The translations under genes were made by a program, and so were the position numbers. A DNA stretch of 5,016 nucleotides from Vulcanisaeta distributa (lineage in GTDB: Archaea > Thermoproteota > Thermoprotei > Thermoproteales > Thermocladiaceae). The stretch lies in NCBI GenBank assembly GCA_002506645.1, contig DAXY01000069.1, positions 16,287-21,302 of the forward strand, in the 5' to 3' direction. Positions 1 through 5,016 of this stretch are shown here, one piece after another. How positions within the stretch are numbered: position 1 is the first letter of the stretch; each line of letters begins with the position of its first letter. The notes below the pieces were generated by a model. The model saw only the letters and a list, made by a program, of their open reading frames with translations, did no database searches and was not told the DNA's origin.

Positions 1-2091
1 CATTGCAGTAATGCCGAACCTATCCCTTAACCCCTTAATTACCTCGGCCTTCTCATCAGGCATTAATCCCGAATATACATGCTCAATACCTAATTTCTTG
101 GCGACTACCTTCGCGGTCTCGGTATTATCGCCGGTGAGTATCACGGGGATCGTACCCATGCGCCTTAACTTGTTGATGACCATGGGAGCCTCAGGTCTCA
201 GGGAATCACCAAGCACTATCGCCCCCAATAGCTCGTTATTAACTATGACATAGACCACTGTGAAACCCTCGCTGACACTATCATTAACTTTACTTTCAAT
301 CTCTGGGCTAACCCTTGTCTCAAAGCCCTTGATCAACTTCTCGTTACCAACACCTATGGTTAAGCCATTCCACTGCGCAACGACTCCCATGCCAGGCACT
401 GAGTCATAATTATCCGCACTGGGTACCTCGCCATAAACCTCCCTAGCCCTCTCAAGAATAGCCTTAGCTATTGGATGTTCAGAACCTCCCTCAGCTATTG
501 CTGCATAGTATAGGGTCTTCTCATCACCAATTACGGAAATAACCTCAAACCTACCCCTAGTCAGGGTGCCAGTCTTATCAAAGGCCACCACCCTAATTCT
601 TGGGCTAAGTTCTATTGCCCTAGACTCCCTAATCAAGATACCATGCCTCAGGGCATTGTTTGTACCAGCCACAACACTAATTGGCGTGGCGAGACCGAGG
701 GCGCATGGACATGCGATCACAAGTACAGAGGCCATGTGAAGCACGGCCATATAAATCGGTGCGCCAATTAGGTACCAAGCCATAAACGTCAACACGCCGG
801 CAGCAATCACAAACCAGGTAAAATACGAGGCAATCCTATCCACGAGTGATTGTATTGGTAAACGAAGCGACTGGGCTTGCCTCACCTGCCTAATTACCTG
901 CGCAATAAAGGCATACTCACCACTCCTTGTCACTCTAATCCTCAGGTAACCCCTTGTAAGTATCGTACCGGCCAGCACTAAGTCATTAACACCCTTATGC
1001 CTTGGTCTTGATTCTCCAGTTACCACTGATTCATCTACGTATCCCTCGCCACCATACACATAGCCATCTATGGGTATTACCTCGCCCTCTTTGACAATTA
1101 CTACATCGCCAGGCCTAACCTCATTCACCAAAGTCTCGGTCTCCACACCGTCTTTAATCACCCTAGCACTTCTCGGGTAAAGCTTTGTTATTTCCCTCAT
1201 TGCAGAACTAACTCTCAGTTTAAGCCTTGTTTCCAAATAACGACCAATCAGAATAAACGTAATAATCGCCGCACTCGAGTCAAAGAATACGTCCCCACTC
1301 ATTACGTGGGTCAGCACTAAGATGCTGAATACGTATGCCGACAATGTACCCAAGGCCACAAGCGTGTCCATGTTAGCTGTGGCATTCCTAAAGGCCCTAA
1401 TGGCTCCTCTGATGAATCTAATTCCTGAGTAGAATTGAACGGGTGTAGATAAGGCAAAGGATGCGATGGCGTATAGAACGCTGGAAACGAGCCCCACCAT
1501 GCTTAGGGCCTCGAGTATGAATATTAGGGCCGTTAATGGAACGGCAACAATGAGCCTATTCCTAATATCCCTCAAGTCCGCCTCAACGGCCTTCCTATCC
1601 ACATCAAAATCCCCAACATCACCTCTACTCACATTAGTTACCTTAAAGCCCGCACCCTCAATAATGGCCTTAAGATTACTGTCGTTAACCTCCAATGGAT
1701 TATACGTAACAATCACCGTGTGGTTAACGGGATTCGGAGCAACACCAAATACGCCTGGAACACGTAACGCCTTAATTATTGCACTAACCTCCTCGGATTC
1801 TAGTCTTTCAAGTACAAATGTTACTGTTCCCCTATAAATATCGTAACCAACCCTCTGAACCGCCCTTAGTGCCTTGGCATAGTCGAAGCGCGCCGGGTCG
1901 ACTACTATAACTGCCTCGTCATTGGCTAGGCTGACGCTAGCCGATAATACGCCATCCACGCCCAGCAATGCCTTCTGCACCGTGAGGGAACAGGTCGCGC
2001 AATGCATACCAATTATTTTGAAGTGGACCTCCTTACCCTTGCTAAACCTCAATCCAATGCTTATACTATTCAACTCATCATTATAGCCCAT
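1..2091 (-). CDS. copA: Cu(I)-exporting P1B-type ATPase, CopA (partial, C-terminus off left edge)
   Basis: This is a membrane pump expected to couple ATP hydrolysis to export of Cu(I), or Ag(I), from the cytoplasm. The frame is open for 697 codons from the ATG at 2091 to the window edge. Residues 22-86 form an HMA metal-binding domain with GMHCATC at 28-34 (C31, C34). Residues 91-155 look like a second HMA fold without the CxxC. Six membrane segments are visible at about 179-199, 202-221, 241-262, 270-286, 421-445 and 448-475, the last carrying the transport motif CPC at 461-463. The actuator motif TGES is at 358-361, the phosphorylation motif DKTGT at 505-509 (D505), SEHP at 537-540, GMGV at 567-570, TGDN at 653-656 and MPDEK at 677-681. 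The GDGxND hinge and membrane helices 7 and 8 lie outside the window. CPC rather than CPH favours CopA over CopB. It starts 5 bp after the YHS gene with no strong Shine-Dalgarno, so translation is probably coupled. Confidence 0.96.
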   Translation of the reverse strand, partial: MGYNDELNSISIGLRFSKGKEVHFKIIGMHCATCSLTVQKALLGVDGVLSASVSLANDEAVIVVDPARFDYAKALRAVQRVGYDIYRGTVTFVLERLESEEVSAIIKALRVPGVFGVAPNPVNHTVIVTYNPLEVNDSNLKAIIEGAGFKVTNVSRGDVGDFDVDRKAVEADLRDIRNRLIVAVPLTALIFILEALSMVGLVSSVLYAIASFALSTPVQFYSGIRFIRGAIRAFRNATANMDTLVALGTLSAYVFSILVLTHVMSGDVFFDSSAAIITFILIGRYLETRLKLRVSSAMREITKLYPRSARVIKDGVETETLVNEVRPGDVVIVKEGEVIPIDGYVYGGEGYVDESVVTGESRPRHKGVNDLVLAGTILTRGYLRIRVTRSGEYAFIAQVIRQVRQAQSLRLPIQSLVDRIASYFTWFVIAAGVLTFMAWYLIGAPIYMAVLHMASVLVIACPCALGLATPISVVAGTNNALRHGILIRESRAIELSPRIRVVAFDKTGTLTRGRFEVISVIGDEKTLYYAAIAEGGSEHPIAKAILERAREVYGEVPSADNYDSVPGMGVVAQWNGLTIGVGNEKLIKGFETRVSPEIESKVNDSVSEGFTVVYVIVNNELLGAIVLGDSLRPEAPMVINKLRRMGTIPVILTGDNTETAKVVAKKLGIEHVYSGLMPDEKAEVIKGLRDRFGITAM

Positions 2092-2096
2092 ACCTA

Positions 2097-2270
2097 TTAC
2101 CCATGTGGCATTCCTTGGGGTCCATGCGTTAGGTAAAACTCAGGGTTCTCCTCGAACTTCTGCTTACACGTGGGTGAGCAGAAGTGGTAGATCCTGCCCT
2201 TGTAGATCGTTTTATACTGAGTGCTGGTGTCCACCTCCATGCCGCAGACAGGGTCTATTACCTTACCCAT
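2097..2270 (-). CDS. small YHS/TRASH-type metal-binding protein, putative copper chaperone
   Basis: This 57-residue protein is probably cytoplasmic and may bind Cu(I) and pass it to CopA. It opens MGKVIDPVCGMEVD, the hallmark DPVCGM of YHS domains, with C9, then has C31 and C35 in HFCSPTC (29-35) and KFEENPEFY at 38-46. The spacing C-x21-C-x3-C fits the TRASH/YHS metal-binding pattern and the length is that of a single domain. The tail THGPQGMPHG (48-57) adds histidines and a methionine, which could be further soft-metal ligands. It is the first gene of a unit with copA, whose ATG follows its stop by 5 bp. The ATG at 2270 sits 26 bases downstream of a TATA-like box, which fits a leaderless transcript. 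Copper-cluster position and motif support metal binding; the chaperone role is inferred, and storage or a sensing accessory role are alternatives. It lies antisense to the upstream extension of the regulator frame. Confidence 0.9.
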   Translation of the reverse strand: MGKVIDPVCGMEVDTSTQYKTIYKGRIYHFCSPTCKQKFEENPEFYLTHGPQGMPHG

Positions 2271-2274
2271 ACAG

Positions 2275-2291
2275 AGTGTAATTAATGCACT
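2275..2291. promoter_or_regulatory. imperfect palindrome between TATA box and YHS start, candidate operator
   Basis: The 17-bp sequence AGTGTAATTAATGCACT pairs at 6 of 8 positions around its centre, with AGTG and CACT as outer arms. It covers about -5 to -21 of the YHS-copA start, where a bound repressor would block RNA polymerase entry. It is a candidate site for the TRASH regulator; binding is inferred from position only. Confidence 0.4.
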
Positions 2292-2295
2292 TGAC

Positions 2296-2303
2296 TGTAT
2301 AGT
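2296..2303 (-). promoter_or_regulatory. TATA-like box for the YHS-copA unit
   Basis: The minus strand reads ACTATACA, at -26 to -33 if the transcript starts at the ATG at 2270. This is the usual archaeal TATA spacing and implies a leaderless mRNA. The match is by eye; no transcription start has been mapped. The box shares its outermost base with the opposite-strand box. Confidence 0.6.
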
Positions 2304-2310
2304 TTATCAA
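2303..2310 (+). promoter_or_regulatory. TATA-like box for the TRASH regulator gene
   Basis: The plus strand reads TTTATCAA at -32 to -25 relative to the ATG at 2335. This matches a leaderless archaeal promoter and supports 2335 as the true start. A more upstream GTG at 2221 in the same frame would place the start inside the opposing YHS gene and ahead of this box. Confidence 0.6.
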
Positions 2311-2317
2311 GAACAAA

Positions 2318-2327
2318 ATGTTAACAT
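2318..2327. promoter_or_regulatory. perfect 10-bp palindrome between TATA box and regulator start, candidate operator
   Basis: ATGTTAACAT is a perfect 10-bp palindrome at -17 to -8 of the regulator ATG at 2335. The position suits autoregulation by a dimeric winged-helix protein. A 10-bp A+T-rich palindrome can arise by chance, so this is only a candidate. Confidence 0.35.
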
Positions 2328-2334
2328 AATCGCA

Positions 2335-2865
2335 ATGAACCAGGAAACAATTGTTTCTAGATTTACAGATATTGAGATTAAGGTATTAAACATACTCAGG
2401 GAGAATGCCAGGGTCAGTGTTTCAGAAATTGCTGAGAGACTTGGCTTGTCTAGAATAACTGTGTATAGAGTGATGAAATCCCTGATCAGCAAGGGCGTTA
2501 AGTTCACTGTGGAGGTTCCGGAGGATTCACCGAGGGCTTTCATAATAACCAGAGGGCCCCATGTGGACTTAGGTGAGTGTTATAAGTTGGTTGATGGTAG
2601 ATACATGCTTATTATAAGGGCTAGGGACTTCAATGAATTAATTAATATTATTGATAGGCTTAGGGATAAGGACGAGGTTCACATAGCGTTGAGACCCGTG
2701 AGCAAGCAGTTGGTTAGTGTTGGCTTAATATGTGATTACTGTGGCGGCCCCATAACAGTGCCAATAATCTACAGAAGAGGTAAGAGATCGTATTACCTGT
2801 GTTGTGAGACTTGTTTAAGGGAACTGAAGAAGAAACTAAGCAAGGGTAATAAAAATAAGGGATGA
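2335..2865 (+). CDS. copper-responsive transcription regulator, winged helix plus TRASH domain (CopR/CopT type)
   Basis: This 176-residue protein is expected to bind promoter DNA of the copper export genes and change activity on binding Cu(I). Residues 9-57 form an AsnC/Lrp-like winged helix, with SVSEIAERLGLSRITVYRVM (28-47) as the helix-turn-helix. Residues 60-127 are a middle domain of alternating strands and helices, possibly for dimer formation. The C-terminal TRASH domain holds C133, C136, C156, C157 and C160; C136-x19-C156-x3-C160 matches the TRASH spacing. The tail 162-176 is lysine-rich. This architecture, divergent from a chaperone-copA pair, is that of the Sulfolobus cop cluster regulator, which papers name CopR or CopT; I leave the symbol blank because naming varies. 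I chose the ATG at 2335 because it has a TATA-like box 25-32 bases upstream and the earlier part of the frame runs antisense through the YHS gene. The sign of regulation (repressor or activator) cannot be read from sequence. Confidence 0.92.
   Translation: MNQETIVSRFTDIEIKVLNILRENARVSVSEIAERLGLSRITVYRVMKSLISKGVKFTVEVPEDSPRAFIITRGPHVDLGECYKLVDGRYMLIIRARDFNELINIIDRLRDKDEVHIALRPVSKQLVSVGLICDYCGGPITVPIIYRRGKRSYYLCCETCLRELKKKLSKGNKNKG
2851..2858 (+). promoter_or_regulatory. possible TATA-like box for the four-cysteine gene
   Basis: AAAAATAA lies at -33 to -26 of the ATG at 2884, inside the last codons of the regulator gene. The spacing fits a leaderless transcript, and the 18-bp gap before the ATG carries no Shine-Dalgarno at a useful distance. 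The lysine-rich regulator tail alone could explain the A-rich sequence, so support is weak. Confidence 0.3.
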
Positions 2866-2883
2866 GAACAACCATAACTAGTC

Positions 2884-3078
2884 ATGTCCTCAAGTGTCAA
2901 GTGCATGTTTTACCAAAGGACCCATGATGGTGAGCGTTGCGTATTCATGCCGCCAGAGGATTGGAGAATTAGCAGGAATAAGTTCATTAATTTCTGCCTC
3001 AATGCTGGCCGTGGATGCCCAATACTAAGTAGGTATTACTCCATAGCTTCTAAGGAATTAGGTAAAGAAATGAAATAA
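2884..3078 (+). CDS. 64-residue four-cysteine protein of unknown function
   Basis: I do not recognise a named family. The protein is small, soluble and basic, with four cysteines at C7, C19, C38 and C45, spaced C-x11-C-x18-C-x6-C and ending in a CP pair (GRGCPIL, 42-48). This layout suggests a zinc site or an iron-sulfur cluster; it also has H14 and the aromatic pair Y51-Y52 after the last cysteine. It follows the TRASH regulator by 18 bp on the same strand, so it may be co-transcribed and part of the copper response, but an A-rich TATA-like sequence could also give it its own leaderless promoter. The ATG at 2884 is preferred because the next in-frame ATG (codon 8) would remove C7. The conserved-looking cysteine pattern and tight spacing support a real gene. 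The metal identity and role are unknown. Confidence 0.72.
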   Translation: MSSSVKCMFYQRTHDGERCVFMPPEDWRISRNKFINFCLNAGRGCPILSRYYSIASKELGKEMK

Positions 3079-3110
3079 TTTTTAAATAATGCGTACATTT
3101 TCAATAATAA
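3079..3110. terminator. A+T-rich convergent gap with probable terminators for both flanking genes
   Basis: This 32-bp gap separates two converging genes. A run of five T lies directly after the stop of the four-cysteine gene (3079-3083), a typical archaeal termination signal for the plus strand. On the minus strand the gap begins TTATTATTGAAAAT and later has TTTAAAAA, giving weaker T-rich signals downstream of the hydrolase stop. A short A+T palindrome (AATAATTATT, 3104-3113) overlaps the hydrolase stop codon but would form only a weak stem. Confidence 0.45.
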
Positions 3111-5016
3111 TTATTTTAGTAAGTTCCTCTGAATTAGTAAAATTATCATGATTACTGACGCACTAAGCAAGACTGCTATAAGACCAGTTATTAATTCACT
3201 GGTTTCTCCTCCCTGCATTGCCGATATTGCCTGTGAATCACCAGGGCTAAGCGTGTATGTGATCAGTGGAAGTCCATATTGGTTAATTGGTATCGGGTGA
3301 TCACCAAGTTCACTATTCGTAACTGATGAGTATAGCTGGACTATTGTTGCGTTTTCAATGCCTATTATAGGTATTGTTGTTATGTGGTGCGGTCTTAACA
3401 CTATGGGCTTAGCCATAGTGCATGTACCATTACTTATAACCAGCGTTACATACAGTGTGTAATTCAAGCCGTTATAGATCTGTAGTACCACGGCGTCATC
3501 CTCAACAACGTACTTAACAAGCCTAATCCGAGATAACCAACTATTTATGGTACTAATTATGGCGCTTGTATACGTCAGTGCTTGTTCCTGGAACCATGCT
3601 GGGCCATAGTTAGGCGGTCCGGTCTGCCAGGTCCAATCACTGCCCTCAGCAACGTATAGGTAGTTCCACAATGTGTACACGGGGTTTGTCGAGTTTGGCG
3701 TTATGTTGAGGGGTAGCGGCACTATCGGCGATATTGACATGTCCACGGCCTTCGTAAACGCCACCAAGTACTCCCTGGCGAGGGCCACTGAGCGCCAGAT
3801 CTCGGTCTTACCTGGGTAACCATTATTCCAATTATTCAGGTTTAAGGCCCATGAAGATTCAGGTAAATTCGTCAGCACGGCTATTGGCTTATGCGTGGTT
3901 ATTGCCTCGCTCGCTGTCTGCGTTATGAACCAGGTACCCTGATACTCAGAGAGGACTTGATAAATTGCCTGTAGATCGGTTGGTCCAGTCCTTGGGTTGA
4001 AGATTAGTGGGTTCTCGCCGTCTAACGCTACAACAACCACAGCGCCTGGGTCCTGCATGTACATCCTAGCGAGGGAGTGTATTAACTCCCTAGCCGTTAC
4101 TTGGGGTGATTGGCTGAAGTATGCAAAGGAGAACGTGTTAGAGAGATCTGTATCTCTGAATAGGACTATTATTTGTTCACCCGTTGAGTCTTCAATGATT
4201 ATTGGCCCGTATGGTGATGGAGTGCCGCTAACCACAGTTGCGTAGGGCAGGAATGCCTGCGAATCAAGTATCGTAAATTCAATGCCAGTCTCATTATACA
4301 GGTGAATAAGGCCCATGTTAAACGCCATCTCGGGAGTCCAGACACCGGTTGCCTTAACACCGAAGACCTCTTCAGTCATCTCCTCACCCATCAGTATCTG
4401 AGCCAATAGATCACTCTGCCAACCATCATCATAGATAATCGCTTGCAATGGATGGTAGAATGGTACCGTGAGTATCTCGACCCTACCCTCCTGTGCAAGC
4501 TCCCTGTATAGGTTAATTGTGTAGTTTATGGTCTCAATGCACTGGATCATGTTCACATTCAGCGTCGATGGACTCGGCCAAACAGGCGAGTATGGGAACT
4601 TACCCTCAGTCAGGATAGTCTCCCATTGGTAGAGCAGGACTGGCGTGAAGTCTATCGTCACACTCACATTATACTGACTGAGCAGTAGGGCCTGCAGTTC
4701 ATAAGCACCGACCCAGGTACCATTCCATAGGAAGTCGTGGCATGTATGAAGTAGTGTCCAGGCCTGCTCCCACGTGCCGTTAGGCTCTATGTAGAGTGGC
4801 TGGTGCATGTTCCAAACAATGACTAGGCTGATCGGAGGCTTACCAGTCGTGTTGAGTACGTAGAGGCTTGGCAATGTGGCTTGGGTCAGCACCGTGCCTA
4901 TGCTATACGCGGTCAGTATTGGCGTGTAGATCCCCTGTGGCGTATTCACTGTGAAGTTTAGCGCCACTATGTAGTAACCCGGCATTATCGTCATGTTGTA
5001 GTAATTAAATTCCTCA
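3111..5016 (-). CDS. membrane-anchored extracellular glycoside hydrolase, GH57 family (partial, N-terminus off right edge)
   Basis: This is probably an extracellular enzyme acting on alpha-glucans such as starch, glycogen or pullulan by a retaining mechanism. Numbering is from the in-frame ATG at 4994, but the frame stays open for seven more codons to the edge, so this ATG is probably internal and the signal peptide is missing. Residues 1-50 look like the end of a beta-rich domain. GH57 hallmarks follow: WNMHQPLY at 61-68, GRVEILTVPFYHPL at 170-183, GVWTPEMAF at 217-225 with E222 as likely nucleophile, and VVALDGENPL at 321-330 with D325 as likely acid/base. SDWTWQTG (452-459) resembles the SDWFWW-type motif seen in amylopullulanase-like members. 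Residues 495-555 are beta-rich. A hydrophobic helix at about 601-622 followed by QRNLLK anchors the C-terminus. Twelve N-x-S/T sequons suggest N-glycosylation. The motifs set the family firmly; the exact substrate is not readable. It is unrelated to the copper genes and convergent with them. Confidence 0.92.
   Translation of the reverse strand, partial: EEFNYYNMTIMPGYYIVALNFTVNTPQGIYTPILTAYSIGTVLTQATLPSLYVLNTTGKPPISLVIVWNMHQPLYIEPNGTWEQAWTLLHTCHDFLWNGTWVGAYELQALLLSQYNVSVTIDFTPVLLYQWETILTEGKFPYSPVWPSPSTLNVNMIQCIETINYTINLYRELAQEGRVEILTVPFYHPLQAIIYDDGWQSDLLAQILMGEEMTEEVFGVKATGVWTPEMAFNMGLIHLYNETGIEFTILDSQAFLPYATVVSGTPSPYGPIIIEDSTGEQIIVLFRDTDLSNTFSFAYFSQSPQVTARELIHSLARMYMQDPGAVVVVALDGENPLIFNPRTGPTDLQAIYQVLSEYQGTWFITQTASEAITTHKPIAVLTNLPESSWALNLNNWNNGYPGKTEIWRSVALAREYLVAFTKAVDMSISPIVPLPLNITPNSTNPVYTLWNYLYVAEGSDWTWQTGPPNYGPAWFQEQALTYTSAIISTINSWLSRIRLVKYVVEDDAVVLQIYNGLNYTLYVTLVISNGTCTMAKPIVLRPHHITTIPIIGIENATIVQLYSSVTNSELGDHPIPINQYGLPLITYTLSPGDSQAISAMQGGETSELITGLIAVLLSASVIMIILLIQRNLLK

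Noticed and set aside
11..253. 80-codon plus-strand frame
   Set aside because: It is antisense to the CopA catalytic domain, whose frame carries TGDN and MPDEK here; no family resemblance in the plus-strand product.
1466..1837. 123-codon plus-strand frame
   Set aside because: It runs antisense to the CopA degenerate HMA domain and first membrane segment; the serine- and threonine-rich product is typical of a shadow frame.
1..2091. Possible frameshift in CopA, because no long reading frame ends inside the window
   Set aside because: Translation from 2091 is open and motif-consistent for 697 codons to the edge; the gene is cut by the window, not broken.
2307..2543. 78-codon minus-strand frame
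   Set aside because: It lies antisense to the winged-helix domain of the regulator, which has clear homology-type motifs.
3101..3115. A+T dyad near the hydrolase stop as a stem-loop terminator
   Set aside because: The arms are only A and T and short, too weak for a stable hairpin at high temperature; the T run is the better signal.
3997..4245. 82-codon plus-strand frame
   Set aside because: It is antisense to the GH57 catalytic region containing the DGEN motif.
4994..5016. Taking the ATG at 4994 as the true start of the GH57 gene
   Set aside because: The frame continues without a stop to the edge, no signal peptide follows this ATG, and an extracellular anchored enzyme should have one; the gene is treated as partial.

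Overview
The window looks like a hyperthermophilic crenarchaeon, most likely of the Thermoproteales (Vulcanisaeta or Caldivirga type). The reasons are dense gene packing, frequent AGG arginine codons, TATA-like boxes placed for leaderless transcripts, a TRASH-domain copper regulator beside a CopA ATPase, and a heavily sequon-marked extracellular glycoside hydrolase. The genus is an inference from style, not from a marker gene.

Positions 1-2270 (minus strand) hold a two-gene copper export unit. A 57-residue YHS/TRASH metal-binding protein (2097-2270) comes first, and a Cu(I)-type P1B ATPase (CopA) follows 5 bp later. CopA is intact in frame for 697 residues and runs off the left edge before its GDGxND hinge and last two membrane helices.

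A 64-bp divergent intergenic region (2271-2334) separates this unit from a plus-strand regulator (2335-2865), a winged helix plus TRASH protein of the archaeal CopR/CopT type. Each direction has a TATA-like box at the spacing expected if the mRNA starts at the ATG. The two boxes share one base, and a dyad lies between each box and its start codon, so one bound protein could shut both directions. The regulator is followed by a 64-residue four-cysteine protein of unknown function (2884-3078).

The likely logic is that the TRASH regulator senses copper in the cytoplasm and controls the YHS protein and CopA; the YHS protein may hand Cu(I) to CopA, which exports it. The four-cysteine protein may belong to the same response or may have its own promoter.

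Positions 3111-5016 (minus strand) hold a large unrelated gene, convergent with the four-cysteine gene across a 32-bp A+T-rich gap. It encodes a GH57-family glycoside hydrolase with an extracellular catalytic region and a C-terminal membrane anchor; its N-terminus lies beyond the right edge. No gene-free stretch exceeds 300 bases, and I see no RNA gene, mobile element or CRISPR array. The window is mainly a copper homeostasis locus of a known general type, with some less ordinary details in its promoter region, its small proteins and the N-terminus of CopA.
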